Source of the DNA: Powellomyces hirtus
Taxonomy: Eukaryota; Chytridiomycota; Chytridiomycetes; Spizellomycetales; Powellomycetaceae
Assembly (NCBI GenBank): GCA_025526995.1
Contig: JAHLKG010000016.1
Location: forward strand, 496,001 to 560,000
Direction of reading: 5' to 3'
Length of the DNA stretch: 64,000 nt
Numbering within the stretch: position 1 is the first letter of the stretch; every line of letters starts with the position of its first letter. Below, one piece after another: positions 42,468 through 53,451 of this stretch. The notes under the pieces were generated by a model that ran no database searches, was not told where the DNA came from, and saw nothing but the letters and a program-made list of their open reading frames with translations. The position numbers and the translations under genes are program-made.

Positions 42468-42967
42468 TGTTGAGACGTCTTGACATCTACAAACAGGAAC
42501 TCAGCATACCAGATAGGTTGCTAGGTTGTTGTCAAGACTTGCAGAGGGTCTGAAGGTGCTTCCCAAGGTAGGGAAGGTCGCCTGTAGTGTTTGGCAGAGT
42601 GTACTAGACAAGTAGAGTGTGTTGGACTGTTATTATATTGGTTGGGGATGCCCAGAGGGCGTCCTTTAATAACAATTTGGATCATAGTACATGTGTAGTG
42701 ACAATCTAACTGTGCCCTAGCTTGGCCAAGACGGCCCTGGCCTGGCCTAGTATTGTTCCCAATCACAGGGTGTCTTTTTGCCTTTTCTTGGCGCTTCTAT
42801 CAGCGCTCCAGACGTGTTCTAGGCCTTCCCAGGCCCTCTCCAGCTATTCTGGATCGTTCTAGACCATTCTGGACCATTCCAGACCATTCTAGACACAAGT
42901 GGATGTCCTCCCACATGTCCCGTGTGCTCTAAGTCCTCCCAGAGGCGCCCACAGGTAGATTCCAACA
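42468..42967 (-). repeat. Cop-4F 5' LTR
   Basis: 500 bp, GAA/TATTAAAG subfamily, followed by CATTC. Confidence 0.92.
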
Positions 42968-42972
42968 CATTC

Positions 42973-44864
42973 CATCCCTCCAGTCTGCTCAGACGCCCCA
43001 AGTGCCTGCTGAGAGCCTGGAAGTGGGAATTGGGCCCGAAATGAAGCTGCAGGATGTCAGTGACGAGCTGCAGGATGTCAGTAACGACTCTGAGGACACA
43101 GACATGTCAGAGGGAGAGGAGAATGTGAGGGAACGGACCCCTGAGCCGTACTCTGACTATGAGAGTGCTGCAGAGCCTTCTCCAACCCCCAAAAGACTCA
43201 GGAAGCTGCCAGGAGAGTGGTGGAAGGCTTCAAGCAATGCTGCAAACGTTGCTGCAGTTGCCTATGCTGTCTCCTTTGTCTCAAACGAGCCCACAAGCTA
43301 CAAGGAGAGCCAGACCATGCCAGATGCTTCACAATGGCGTCAGGCTGCTCAGGAAGAGATGGATGCTCTTGCCAAGAATGGGACATGGCAACTTGTGGAT
43401 CTGCCAACGGGCAGAAAAGCTATTGGATGCAAGTGGGTCTTCAAACGAAAGCTGAAGGACACAGGAGAGCTTGACAGATACAAGGCAAGACTTGTTGCCA
43501 AGGGATTCTCTCAGAGAGAGGGATTGGACTATCAGGAGACGTTTGCTCCTGTTGCCAAGTTTGGTCCCATGAGACTGCTGTTCTCCATCATTGCCACAGA
43601 TGACTTGGAGGCACATCAGATGGACGTGAAGACAGCATTCTTGCAAGGGGATCTGGACTATGTGATCTACATGCGCCAACCGGAGGGCTTTGAGGATTCC
43701 AAGCATCCAGGACGGGTCTGCAAGCTTGGGAGACCCCTCTACGGCCTCAAGCAATCAGCAAGGCGCTTCAACCACAAGATAGACCACAAACTGAAGTCTA
43801 TGGGCTTTGTGCAGTCGACTGCAGAGCCTTGCATGTACTACAGGAGTCAGAATGGGACAACAGAGTACATTCTGATCTATGTGGACGACCTCATTGTGGC
43901 CTCATCAAGCAAGGAACAGCTGGGGGATGTCAAGAAGGAGCTGAGGCGAGCTTTTGAGATGACAGACCTTGGAGAGCTGAATTACTTCCTTGGGATTCAC
44001 ATCAGACGGAGCAGAAGCACCCGCACCATCTGGTTGTCTCAGAAGAAGTATGTTGAAGAGGTCGTTTCGAAATTCAACATGGGAGATGCCAAGGTTCATG
44101 CCACGCCTATGGAACATGGACTGCACCTCAGAAACAACATGGCACCTCAGAATGAGACGGAGGAGCTGGAGATGAGCTCTGTGCCATACAGGAATGCAGT
44201 GGGCAGTTTGATCTATGCCATGCTAGGAACACGCCCTGACATTGCTGCTGCAGTTGGAATTGTGTCCAAGTACCTTGCAAAGCCTGGAAAGGAGCATTGG
44301 AGTGCTGCCAAGCGGATCATCAGATACCTGAAGGGCACAAGCGAACTTGGAATCCTTCTGGGAGGCAAAGAGAATGTCTCTGAGCCTAGGAAGCTGGTTG
44401 GATACTCGGATTCCGACTATGCTGGATGTTTGGACACAAGGAGATCAACCACTGGATTCATCTTCATGTTCAACGGGCCTATCACCTGGCAATCCAAGCG
44501 GCAGACCACTGTAGCTCTTTCAAGCACGGAAGCAGAGTACATGGCACTAGCCCAGTGCACCAAGGAAGCTGTTTGGCTTCGTCTGCTTGCAGGGGAGCTT
44601 GGATTCAAGCAGGATGGACCCACAATGCTCTTTGAGGACAACCAGGGTGCCATCGCTCTTGCTAAGAACCCGACATTGCATGCCAGCACCAAACACATTG
44701 AAGTGAGGTACCACTTTATCAGAGAAGCACTAGGACGCTTGGAGATTGCATTAGAGTATCTCTCGACTCAGGACATGGTTGCAGACATCTTGACAAAACC
44801 ACTGGCTAGGGATCAGTTCTTGAAACTGAGGGACGCCTGTGGGATCACAAAACATGTTTCGTGA
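42973..44864 (+). pseudogene. Cop-4D gag-pol, part 2
   Basis: D resumes after the second CATTC with PSLQSAQTPQVPAESLE and runs to the normal TGA at 44864 through RT and RNase H. It has two, not three, LQDVSDE-type units (43047-43088). Joined to part 1 the frame has no stop, so D was coding-competent before E-F inserted. Confidence 0.9.
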
Positions 44865-44871
44865 GTGGGAG

Positions 44872-45371
44872 TGTTGGAATCTACCTGTGGGCGCCTCTGG
44901 GAGGACTTAGAGCACACGGGACATGTGGGAGGACATCCACTTGTTTCTAGAATGGTCTGGAATGGTCCAGAATGGTCTAGAACGATCCAGAATAGCTGGA
45001 GAGGGCCTGGGAAGGCCTAGAACACGTCTGGAGCGCTGATAGAAGCGCCAAGAAAAGGCAAAAAGACACCCTGTGATTGGGAACAATACTAGGCCAGGCC
45101 AGGGCCGTCTTGGCCAAGCTAGGGCACAGTTAGATTGTCACTACACATGTACTATGATCCAAATTGTTATTAAAGGACGCCCTCTGGGCATCCCCAACCA
45201 ATATAATAACAGTCCAACACACTCTACTTGTCTAGTACACTCTGCCAAACACTATAGGCGACCTTCCCTACCTTGGGAAGCACCTTCAGACCCTCTGCAA
45301 GTCTTGACAACAACCTAGCAACCTATCTGGTATGCTGAGTTCCTGTTTGTAGATGTCAAGACGTCTCAACA
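44872..45371 (+). repeat. Cop-4D 3' LTR
   Basis: 500 bp, GAA/TATTAAAG; one substitution (CTTGTTTCTAG) relative to its 5' LTR. Confidence 0.92.
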
Positions 45372-45376
45372 GAAGC

Positions 45377-46222
45377 ACCTGCACCATCTGGTTGTCTCAG
45401 AAGAAGTATGTTGAAGAGGTCGTTTCGAAATTCAACATGGGAGATGCCAAGGTTCATGCCACGCCTATGGAACATGGACTGCACCTCAGAAACAACATGG
45501 CACCTCAGAATGAGACGGAGGAGCTGGAGATGAGCTCTGTGCCATACAGGAATGCAGTGGGCAGTTTGATCTATGCCATGCTAGGAACACGCCCTGACAT
45601 TGCTGCTGCAGTTGGAATTGTGTCCAAGTACCTTGCAAAGCCTGGAAAGGAGCATTGGAGTGCTGCCAAGCGGATCATCAGATACCTGAAGGGCACAAGC
45701 GAACTTGGAATCCTTCTGGGAGGCAAAGAGAATGTCTCTGAGCCTAGGAAGCTGGTTGGATACTCGGATTCCGACCATGCTGGATGTTTGGACACAAGGA
45801 GATCAACCACTGGATTCATCTTCATGTTCAACGGGCCTATCACCTGGCAATCCAAGCGGCAGACCACTGTAGCTCTTTCAAGCACGGAAGCAGAGTACAT
45901 GGCACTAGCCCAGTGCACCAAGGAAGCTGTTTGGCTTCGTCTGCTTGCAGGGGAGCTTGGATTCAAGCAGGATGGACCCACAATGCTCTTTGAGGACAAC
46001 CAGGGTGCCATCGCTCTTGCTAAGAACCCGACATTGCATGCCAGCACCAAACACATTGAAGTGAGGTACCACTTTATCAGAGAAGCACTAGGACGCTTGG
46101 AGATTGCATTAGAGTATCTCTCGACTCAGGACATGGTTGCAGACATCTTGACAAAACCACTGGCTAGGGATCAGTTCTTGAAACTGAGGGACGCCTGTGG
46201 GATCACAAAACATGTTTCGTGA
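45377..46222 (+). pseudogene. Cop-4B gag-pol, part 3 (RT end and RNase H)
   Basis: Resumes B after GAAGC with CTIWLSQKKYVEEVV and runs to the normal TGA. RNase H keeps GYSDSDHAG (Tyr to His relative to A), EAEYMAL and EDNQGA. Confidence 0.9.
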
Positions 46223-46229
46223 GTGGGAG

Positions 46230-46729
46230 TGTTGGAATCTACCTGTGGGCGCCTCTGGGAGGACTTAGAGCACACGGGACATGTGGGAGGACATCCACTT
46301 GTGTCTAGAATGGTCTGGACTGGTCCAGAATGGTCTAGAACGATCCAGAATAGCTGGAGAGGGCCTGGGAAGGCCTAGAACACGTCTGGAGCGCTGATAG
46401 AAGCGCCAAGAAAAGGCAAAAAGACACCCTGTGATTGGGAACAATACTAGGCCAGGCCAGGGCCGTCTTGGCCAAGCTAGGGCACAGTTAGATTGTCACT
46501 ACACATGTACTATGATCCAAATTGTTATTAAAGGACGCCCTCTGGGCATCCCCAACCAATATAATAACAGTCCAACACACTCTACTTGTCTAGTACACTC
46601 TGCCAAACACTACAGGCGACCTTCCCTACCTTGGGAAGCACCTTCAGACCCTCTGCAAGTCTTGACAACAACCTAGCAACCTATCTGGTATGCTGAGTTC
46701 CTGTTTGTAGATGTCAAGACGTCTCAACA
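46230..46729 (+). repeat. Cop-4B 3' LTR
   Basis: 500 bp, GAC/TATTAAAG; lacks the GAGCAGACGG change of the B 5' LTR. Followed by Cop-3 GGTCCAAACACC, exactly as after the Cop-4A 3' LTR. Confidence 0.92.
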
Positions 46730-48112
46730 GGTCCAAACACCACCAGATGCATCTTCCTGGGTTACAACCAGACTACAAAGGGCTATCGACTCTGGGGCAA
46801 GGCTGCTTGCAAGCTGATTGAAAGCAGAAACGTCCGGTTTGATGAGGAGTCCCTTCCAGATCCTGCTGCCCAGGCTTCCCCTGAAATGGCAGATGAGCTG
46901 TCAGATGCTGAAAATGAATCTTCTCAGCAAGCTGAGGCGCTGGAGGATGCCGCTGAGCAGGCAGACAAGCTGGATGGTGCTTCTGAGAAAGGGGGGGATT
47001 TTGAGGATGGCCAGGAGGACCAGCCCAGCTCTGTGGGAGCGATTCTGTCCGCTCCCAGAAGGCGTAAGGCCTCCAAAGTGCCTGATCAGAGCTCAGCCCA
47101 CATCCAACAGGCCTCTCAAGAGTACTGGAGGACTGGGACTGGTCTGCTGGCTGAGGCAACTGGCCTGCTGGCTGAGGCTATTACACCTGGAGAGGACGAA
47201 CCTTCCTCCTTCAAGGCTGCTCTCAAAGCCCCCAGATTCAACGCAGTGGGAGCAAGCCGCTCAAACGGAACTCAACAGCCATCATGCCAACCACACCTGG
47301 GATCTCGTTTTGTTGCCTGCAGGCCTTCAGCCCATCAAGTGCAAGTGGGTCTTCAAGATCAAGAGAGCAGCAGACGGCTTGCTCCAGCGCTACAAGGGTT
47401 CTCTCAATGAGAGGGAGTTGATTACGGTGAGACTTTTGCCCCTGTGGCCAAGTTAGGCTCTGTCAGGACGGTTCTGGCTATTGCAGCCATTGAGGACATG
47501 GAACTGGAGCGGATGGATGCTGTGACAGCATTCTTTCACTCCGACATTGAGGAAGGGATCTATATGGAGCAGCCTGAGGGCTTTGCCATTGCTGGGCCGA
47601 AGGATCTGGTGTGCAGACTTCATTGCAGCCTGTACGGTCTCAAGCGGTCATCTTGCAACTGGATTCAGCTTCTTGATGCCTGGGTCAAGCAGCTGGGCTT
47701 TGTGCAGAGCAATGCTGACAATTGCATCCAAACTCTGCTTGCTCAAGACCCCAAGAGCGCCCTGTATCTGCTGGTCTATGTGGACTACATGATTCTGGCA
47801 TCGAAATCCATGGTGCAGATCAACCACATCAAGACTGAGCTCTCCAAGCAGTTCAAGATGACAGACATGGGCACTCTGATCCTGTTTCTTGAGTCAAGAT
47901 TACCAAGGGCTGCCCCAGCCATTGCCTGTGGCTGTCTCAGAAGCACTATCTCCAGAAGATGCTGGTCAGCTTTGGCGTGGACAAGTGCAAACCAGTCAGC
48001 ACACGGATGGAGACCTCCACCTGCTTGACCAAGGCCATGGAGCCCCAAAGCAATGAGGAGAGGTCCCAGAAGGCAAACACACCCTACCAGAGTGCCTTTG
48101 GCAGCCTGATCT
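46730..48112 (+). pseudogene. Cop-3 integrase end and RT, second copy of the duplicated block
   Basis: Same 1383 bp as 19158-20540, offset by 27572 bp; I see one substitution (19808 C, 47380 T). It includes the same YVDY lesion (47786-47788) and the same frameshifts, and ends at the same GATCT before a Cop-4 LTR. This is a duplicate, not an independent Cop-3. Confidence 0.9.
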
Positions 48113-48612
48113 TGTTGGAATCTACCTGTGGGCGCCTCTGGGAGGACTTAGAGCACACGGGACATGTGGGAGGACATCCACTTGTGTCTAGAATGGTCTG
48201 GACTGGTCCAGAATGGTCTAGAACGATCCAGAATAGCTGGAGAGGGCCTGGGAAGGCCTAGAACACGTCTGGAGCGCTGATAGAAGCGCCAAGAAAAGGC
48301 AAAAAGACACCCTGTGATTGGGAACAATACTAGGCCAGGCCAGGGCCGTCTTGGCCAAGCTAGGGCACAGTTAGATTGTCACTACACATGTACTATGATC
48401 CAAATTGTTATTAAAGGACGCCCTCTGGGCATCCCCAACCAATATAATAACAGTCCAACACACTCTACTTGTCTAGTACACTCTGCCAAACACTACAGGC
48501 GACCTTCCCTACCTTGGGAAGCACCTTCAGACCCTCTGCAAGTCTTGACAACAACCTAGCAACCTATCTGGTATGCTGAGTTCCTGTTTGTAGATGTCAA
48601 GACGTCTCAACA
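48113..48612 (+). repeat. Cop-4G 5' LTR
   Basis: 500 bp, GAC/TATTAAAG subfamily, same insertion point as Cop-4B. Confidence 0.92.
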
Positions 48613-48891
48613 GGTTATGAGCCCTGACACAGCTGTCTGAACATTACTGACTCCACCTCTATCCCTATCTGGGAAACACGTCACTGTGCCTATCACTGGT
48701 GCTGCTGAGGACTTGGAGAACTGTTTGAGCACTCGAGAAGCCTAGATAGCAGGCATAGGACACCTGCGTCTGACCATCAAACGAGCTATTGTCTGGACTG
48801 GACTGGACTGGAGTGGATTTTCTGGAGCAGGTTCTGACCACTTGCGGTTGAACACCGGGACTATCCCATTTTGCCACACTCTTTGCACAAG

Positions 48892-51800
48892 ATGGCTGGC
48901 GACTCTGACAGCCGAGTGTCCATTGAGAGGTTCACTGGGGAGAACTTTCACCTTTGGAAGTTGAAAATGAAGATGCTGTTGATTGAGAAGGGACTTTGGG
49001 ATGCCATTGACATCAAGGACGGCTCAGGAACTGCCAAGGCCACCAACACAGCATCAGACGACTGGATACGTCGAGATGAGAGAGCTCTGGCTCTGCTGAT
49101 CATGTCTTTGAATGATGAGCAATTGATGCATGTTCATGAGGCTGAATCCGCCCTTGAAGCATGGGAAAAGCTGAGGGAGGTGCATGAGAAGAAGGGGGTT
49201 GCCAACAGACACTTCCTGAGACGTCGGTTCCTCACTGTGACAATGGACCCAACTGATTCCATGACCATCCACATCAACAAGATCAAGAGGATGACCCAGG
49301 AACTTGCAGCCATCGGAGCTCCCGTTTCTGAGGAGGACCATGTGTTCTCCTTGCTCTCTTCCCTTCCAGAAGCCTTTGACACCCTTGTGATGACTCTGGA
49401 GTCGACCAGTGAGAAGCTGGACTTGGCTTTTGTGACATCCAGGCTGTTGCAGGAGGAAATGAGGCGTGCAGATGGAAAGAAGAACTCTGGAAAGGCAGCA
49501 AAAGCCTTCTTCACACAAGCTGACACCAAAGGGAATGCTCAGAAGACCAACAAGGCTGGGGGAAAGCCAGATTGGAAGAAGGAGGCAGTCTGTCACTACT
49601 GCAACAAGAAGGGCCACATCAAGAAGGAATGCCACAAGAGGGCAGCAGACGAGAAGAAGGGCCTAAACCAGGCCAACTCGACTCAACAGACGCCTGGAGG
49701 CTTTGCTTTCACCACCATTGGAACTCAGATGCCATCCCTGACATCCAACACTTGGATTTTGGACTCAGGAGCCTCTCAGCACATGACTGGCCGCAGAGAG
49801 CTGTTTGAGGACTATGAGAAGATGTCTCCTGTCGCCATTGAGATGGCAGACAATCACACATTGGAAGCTGTGGGGCATGGAACGCTTCACACATGGGTGA
49901 TCAACACAGAGGGGAAGACAGTGCCCCTGCAAATCCAGAACTGCTGGCACGTCCCCAAGATGACCAAGAACCTCCTATCACTGGCTCGCCTTGCCAAAGC
50001 TGGAGCTTGTTTTGAAGTGGGACCACAAGCTGCTCGGATCATTGCAAAGGATGGGACGGCTTTCCTTGCCAAAGAGAACCAATTTGTCTACACATTCGAG
50101 ACAACACATGGGCAGGCAAATGCTGGGATTGCCCACAATGTTGGAAGGGACACAACAAGTCAGGACTTGTCCCTATGGCATCAGAGACTCGGCCATTTGA
50201 ACGTTGCAGACATTGGAAGGCTCACCAAGCTTGCCAAGGGCGTTCAAACTAGTGGGAGCTTGAGCATTTGTGACACTTGTGCACTCAGCAAAGCAAGCAG
50301 AGCGCCATTCCCCAAGGCACAGGCCTCCAGAGCATCAGAGAAGCTGGGATTGATCCACACAGATGTCTGGGGACCAGTTGAACCACCCACGATCACTGGA
50401 TATCGCTATTTTGTCACATTCATTGATGACAAGACAAGATATTTCCATGTTTGCCTTATGAAGACCAAGGGAGAAGTTGCTAGGCACTATCAGGAGCTGG
50501 AAGCAGCACTTGTCCCCCTACATGGAAAGCAGATCAAAGCTGTCAGATCCGACCCAGGAGGCGAGTACATGAGCAACTTGCTAAGGGACCACTTCAAGGA
50601 GAAGGGCACACAGCATCAGAGGAGTTCAGTAAATACTCCACAGCAAAATGGTGTTGCTGAACGAGCCAACCGTACCCTTGTGGAGATGGGGAGATGTTTG
50701 TTGAAGCAGTCAGGCTTGGACAAGCGTTTCTGGGGAGAAGCAATCATGACAGCAGTCTATCTGAGGAACAGATCTCCCACTGTTGCATGCCCCAAGACGC
50801 CTTATGAGATGTTCCTTGGTATCCCACCATCTCTGGGACATTTGAGGACGTTTGGATGCATTGCCTATGCCTACATTCAACCCAACAAGCGCCAGAAGCT
50901 GGATGATGCTGCTGTCAAGTGCATCATGCTGGGGTATAGCTCCCACAGCAAGGAATACCGGCTTATGGACATACAGACTAAGAAGATCCTGTTCTCCAGA
51001 AGTGTCAAATTCGATGAGAAGAGCTTCATTCCATCCCTCCAGTCTGCTCAGACGCCCCAAGTGCCTGCTGAGAGCCTGGAAGTGGGAATTGGGCCCGAAA
51101 TGAAGCTGCAGGATGTCAGTGACGAGCTGCAGGATGTCAGTGACGAGCTGCAGGATGTCAGTAACGACTCTGAGGACACAGACATGTCAGAGGGAGAGGA
51201 GAACATGAGGGAACGGACCCCTGAGCCGTCCTCTGACTATGAGAGTGCTGCAGAGCCTTCTCCAACCCCCAAAAGACTCAGGAAGCCGCCAGGAGAGTGG
51301 TGGAAGGCTTCAAGCAACGCTGCAAACGTTGCTGCAGTTGCCTATGCTGTCTCCTTTGTCTCAAACGAGCCCACAAGCTACAAGGAGAGCCAGACCATGC
51401 CAGATGCTTCACAATGGCGTCAGGCTGCTCAGGAAGAGATGGATGCTCTTGCCAAGAATGGGACATGGCAACTTGTGGATCTGCCAACGGGCAGAAAAGC
51501 TATTGGATGCAAGTGGGTCTTCAAACGAAAGCTGAAGGACACAGGAGAGCTTGACAGATACAAGGCAAGACTTGTTGCCAAGGGATTCTCTCAGAGAAAG
51601 GGATTGGACTATCAGGAGACGTTTGCTCCTGTTGCCAAGTTTGGTCCCATGAGACTGCTGTTCTCCATCATTGCCACAGATGACTTGGAGGCACATCAGA
51701 TGGATGTGAAGACAGCATTCTTGCAAGGGGATCTGGACTATGTGATCTACATGCGCCAACCGGAGGGCTTTGAGGATTCCAAGCATCCAGGACGGGTCTG

Positions 51801-52944
51801 CAAGCTTGGGAGACCCCTCTACGGCCTCAAGCAATCAGCAAGGCGCTTCAACCACAAGATAGACCACAAACTGAAGTCTATGGGCTTTGTGCAGTCGACT
51901 GCAGAGCCTTGCATGTACTACAGGAGTCAGAATGGGACAACAGAGTACATTCTGATCTATGTGGACGACCTCATTGTGGCCTCATCAAGCAAGGAACAGC
52001 TGGGGGATGTCAAGAAGGAGCTGAGGCGAGCTTTTGAGATGACAGACCTTGGAGAGCTGAATTACTTCCTTGGGATTCACATCAGACGGAGCAGAAGCAC
52101 CCGCACCATCTGGTTGTCTCAGAAGAAGTATGTTGAAGAGGTCGTTTCGAAATTCAACATGGGAGATGCCAAGGTTCATGCCACGCCTATGGAACATGGA
52201 CTGCACCTCAGAAACAACATGGCACCTCAGAATGAGACGGAGGAGCTGGAGATGAGCTCTGTGCCATACAGGAATGCAGTGGGCAGTTTGATCTATGCCA
52301 TGCTAGGAACACGCCCTGACATTGCTGCTGCAGTTGGAATTGTGTCCAAGTACCTTGCAAAGCCTGGAAAGGAGCATTGGAGTGCTGCCAAGCGGATCAT
52401 CAGATACCTGAAGGGCACAAGCGAACTTGGAATCCTTCTGGGAGGCAAAGAGAATGTCTCTGAGCCTAGGAAGCTGGTTGGATACTCGGATTCCGACTAT
52501 GCTGGATGTTTGGACACAAGGAGATCAACCACTGGATTCATCTTCATGTTCAACGGGCCTATCACCTGGCAATCCAAGCGGCAGACCACTGTAGCTCTTT
52601 CAAGCACGGAAGCAGAGTACATGGCACTAGCCCAGTGCACCAAGGAAGCTGTTTGGCTTCGTCTGCTTGCAGGGGAGCTCGGATTCAAGCAGGATGGACC
52701 CACAATGCTCTTTGAGGACAACCAGGGTGCCATTGCTCTTGCTAAGAACCCGACATTGCATGCCAGCACCAAACACATTGAAGTGAGGTACCACTTTATC
52801 AGAGAAGCACTAGGACGCTTGGAGATTGCATTAGAGTATCTCTCGACTCAGGACATGGTTGCAGATATCTTGACAAAACCACTGGCTAGGGATCAGTTCT
52901 TGAAACTGAGGGACGCCTGTGGGATCACAAAACATGTTTCGTGA
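48892..52944 (+). CDS. Cop-4G gag-pol polyprotein (1350 aa)
   Basis: Uninterrupted, with all catalytic motifs and three acidic repeats. The gag-protease part carries alleles shared with D (ELFEDYEK, KDGTAF, QLDSTD region synonymous changes). Near its 3' end it carries synonymous changes shared with H-I-J type copies (GAGCTCGGATTC, GCCATTGCTC). It is therefore a coding-competent mosaic. Confidence 0.92.
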   Translation: MAGDSDSRVSIERFTGENFHLWKLKMKMLLIEKGLWDAIDIKDGSGTAKATNTASDDWIRRDERALALLIMSLNDEQLMHVHEAESALEAWEKLREVHEKKGVANRHFLRRRFLTVTMDPTDSMTIHINKIKRMTQELAAIGAPVSEEDHVFSLLSSLPEAFDTLVMTLESTSEKLDLAFVTSRLLQEEMRRADGKKNSGKAAKAFFTQADTKGNAQKTNKAGGKPDWKKEAVCHYCNKKGHIKKECHKRAADEKKGLNQANSTQQTPGGFAFTTIGTQMPSLTSNTWILDSGASQHMTGRRELFEDYEKMSPVAIEMADNHTLEAVGHGTLHTWVINTEGKTVPLQIQNCWHVPKMTKNLLSLARLAKAGACFEVGPQAARIIAKDGTAFLAKENQFVYTFETTHGQANAGIAHNVGRDTTSQDLSLWHQRLGHLNVADIGRLTKLAKGVQTSGSLSICDTCALSKASRAPFPKAQASRASEKLGLIHTDVWGPVEPPTITGYRYFVTFIDDKTRYFHVCLMKTKGEVARHYQELEAALVPLHGKQIKAVRSDPGGEYMSNLLRDHFKEKGTQHQRSSVNTPQQNGVAERANRTLVEMGRCLLKQSGLDKRFWGEAIMTAVYLRNRSPTVACPKTPYEMFLGIPPSLGHLRTFGCIAYAYIQPNKRQKLDDAAVKCIMLGYSSHSKEYRLMDIQTKKILFSRSVKFDEKSFIPSLQSAQTPQVPAESLEVGIGPEMKLQDVSDELQDVSDELQDVSNDSEDTDMSEGEENMRERTPEPSSDYESAAEPSPTPKRLRKPPGEWWKASSNAANVAAVAYAVSFVSNEPTSYKESQTMPDASQWRQAAQEEMDALAKNGTWQLVDLPTGRKAIGCKWVFKRKLKDTGELDRYKARLVAKGFSQRKGLDYQETFAPVAKFGPMRLLFSIIATDDLEAHQMDVKTAFLQGDLDYVIYMRQPEGFEDSKHPGRVCKLGRPLYGLKQSARRFNHKIDHKLKSMGFVQSTAEPCMYYRSQNGTTEYILIYVDDLIVASSSKEQLGDVKKELRRAFEMTDLGELNYFLGIHIRRSRSTRTIWLSQKKYVEEVVSKFNMGDAKVHATPMEHGLHLRNNMAPQNETEELEMSSVPYRNAVGSLIYAMLGTRPDIAAAVGIVSKYLAKPGKEHWSAAKRIIRYLKGTSELGILLGGKENVSEPRKLVGYSDSDYAGCLDTRRSTTGFIFMFNGPITWQSKRQTTVALSSTEAEYMALAQCTKEAVWLRLLAGELGFKQDGPTMLFEDNQGAIALAKNPTLHASTKHIEVRYHFIREALGRLEIALEYLSTQDMVADILTKPLARDQFLKLRDACGITKHVS

Positions 52945-52951
52945 GTGGGAG

Positions 52952-53451
52952 TGTTGGAATCTACCTGTGGGCGCCTCTGGGAGGACTTAGAGCACACAGG
53001 ACATGTGGGAGGACATCCACTTGTGTCTAGAATGGTCTGGAATGGTCCAGAATGGTCTAGAACGATCCAGAATAGCTGGAGAGGGCCTGGGAAGGCCTAG
53101 AACACGTCTGGAGCGCTGATAGAAACGCCAAGAAAAGGCAAAAAGACACCCTGCGATTGGGAACAATACTAGGCCAGGCCAGGGCCGTCTTGGCCAAGCT
53201 AGGGCACAGTTAGATTGTCACTACACATGTACTATGATCCAAATTGTTATAAAAGGACGCCCTCTGGGCATCCCCAACCAATATAATAACAGTCCAACAC
53301 ACTCTACTTGTCTAGTACACTCTGCCAAACACCACAGGCGACCTTCCCTACCTTGGGAAGCACCTTCAGACCCTCTGCAAGTCTTGACAACAACCTAGCA
53401 ACCTATCTGGTATGCTGAGTTCCTGTTTGTAGATGTCAAGACGTCTCAACA
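52952..53451 (+). repeat. Cop-4G 3' LTR
   Basis: 500 bp; differs from its 5' LTR at ACACAGGAC, GGAATGG, GAAACGCC, CTGCGATTGG, TATAAAAG and CACCACAGG. Confidence 0.92.
53248..53255 (+). promoter_or_regulatory. Canonical TATA box in the Cop-4G 3' LTR
   Basis: TATAAAAG where A-F have TATTAAAG. Confidence 0.6.

Larger units (their letters stand above)
32790..42967 (-). mobile_element. Cop-4E-F: two elements in tandem sharing one LTR
   Basis: LTR, internal E, LTR, internal F, LTR; total 10178 bp = 2 x 5339 minus 500. The whole unit is flanked by a single duplication CATTC (32785-32789, 42968-42972), so it occupies one insertion site. Confidence 0.92.
29871..45371 (+). mobile_element. Cop-4D: full-length, split by the E-F tandem
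   Basis: Perfect duplication GAAGC (29866-29870, 45372-45376). Without E-F it is 5318 bp, 21 bp shorter than A because one acidic repeat unit is missing. Both LTRs share CACTATAGG, marking them as a pair. Confidence 0.92.
20541..46729 (+). mobile_element. Cop-4B: full-length but split by Cop-4C and Cop-4D
   Basis: Subtracting Cop-4C plus 5 bp and Cop-4D plus 5 bp leaves exactly 5339 bp, the length of A. The left flank is GATCT. The right flank is not GATCT but the start of the duplicated Cop-3 block (GGTCC...), so the right junction comes from recombination and not from the original insertion. Confidence 0.88.
48113..53451 (+). mobile_element. Cop-4G: full-length, apparently recombinant
   Basis: 5339 bp. 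The left flank is GATCT but the right flank is AGGCT, so there is no target duplication. The 5' LTR is of the GAC/TATTAAAG type and the 3' LTR of the GAA/TATAAAAG type, with six differences by eye. About 0.4 kb of Cop-3 is missing across it. Confidence 0.88.
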
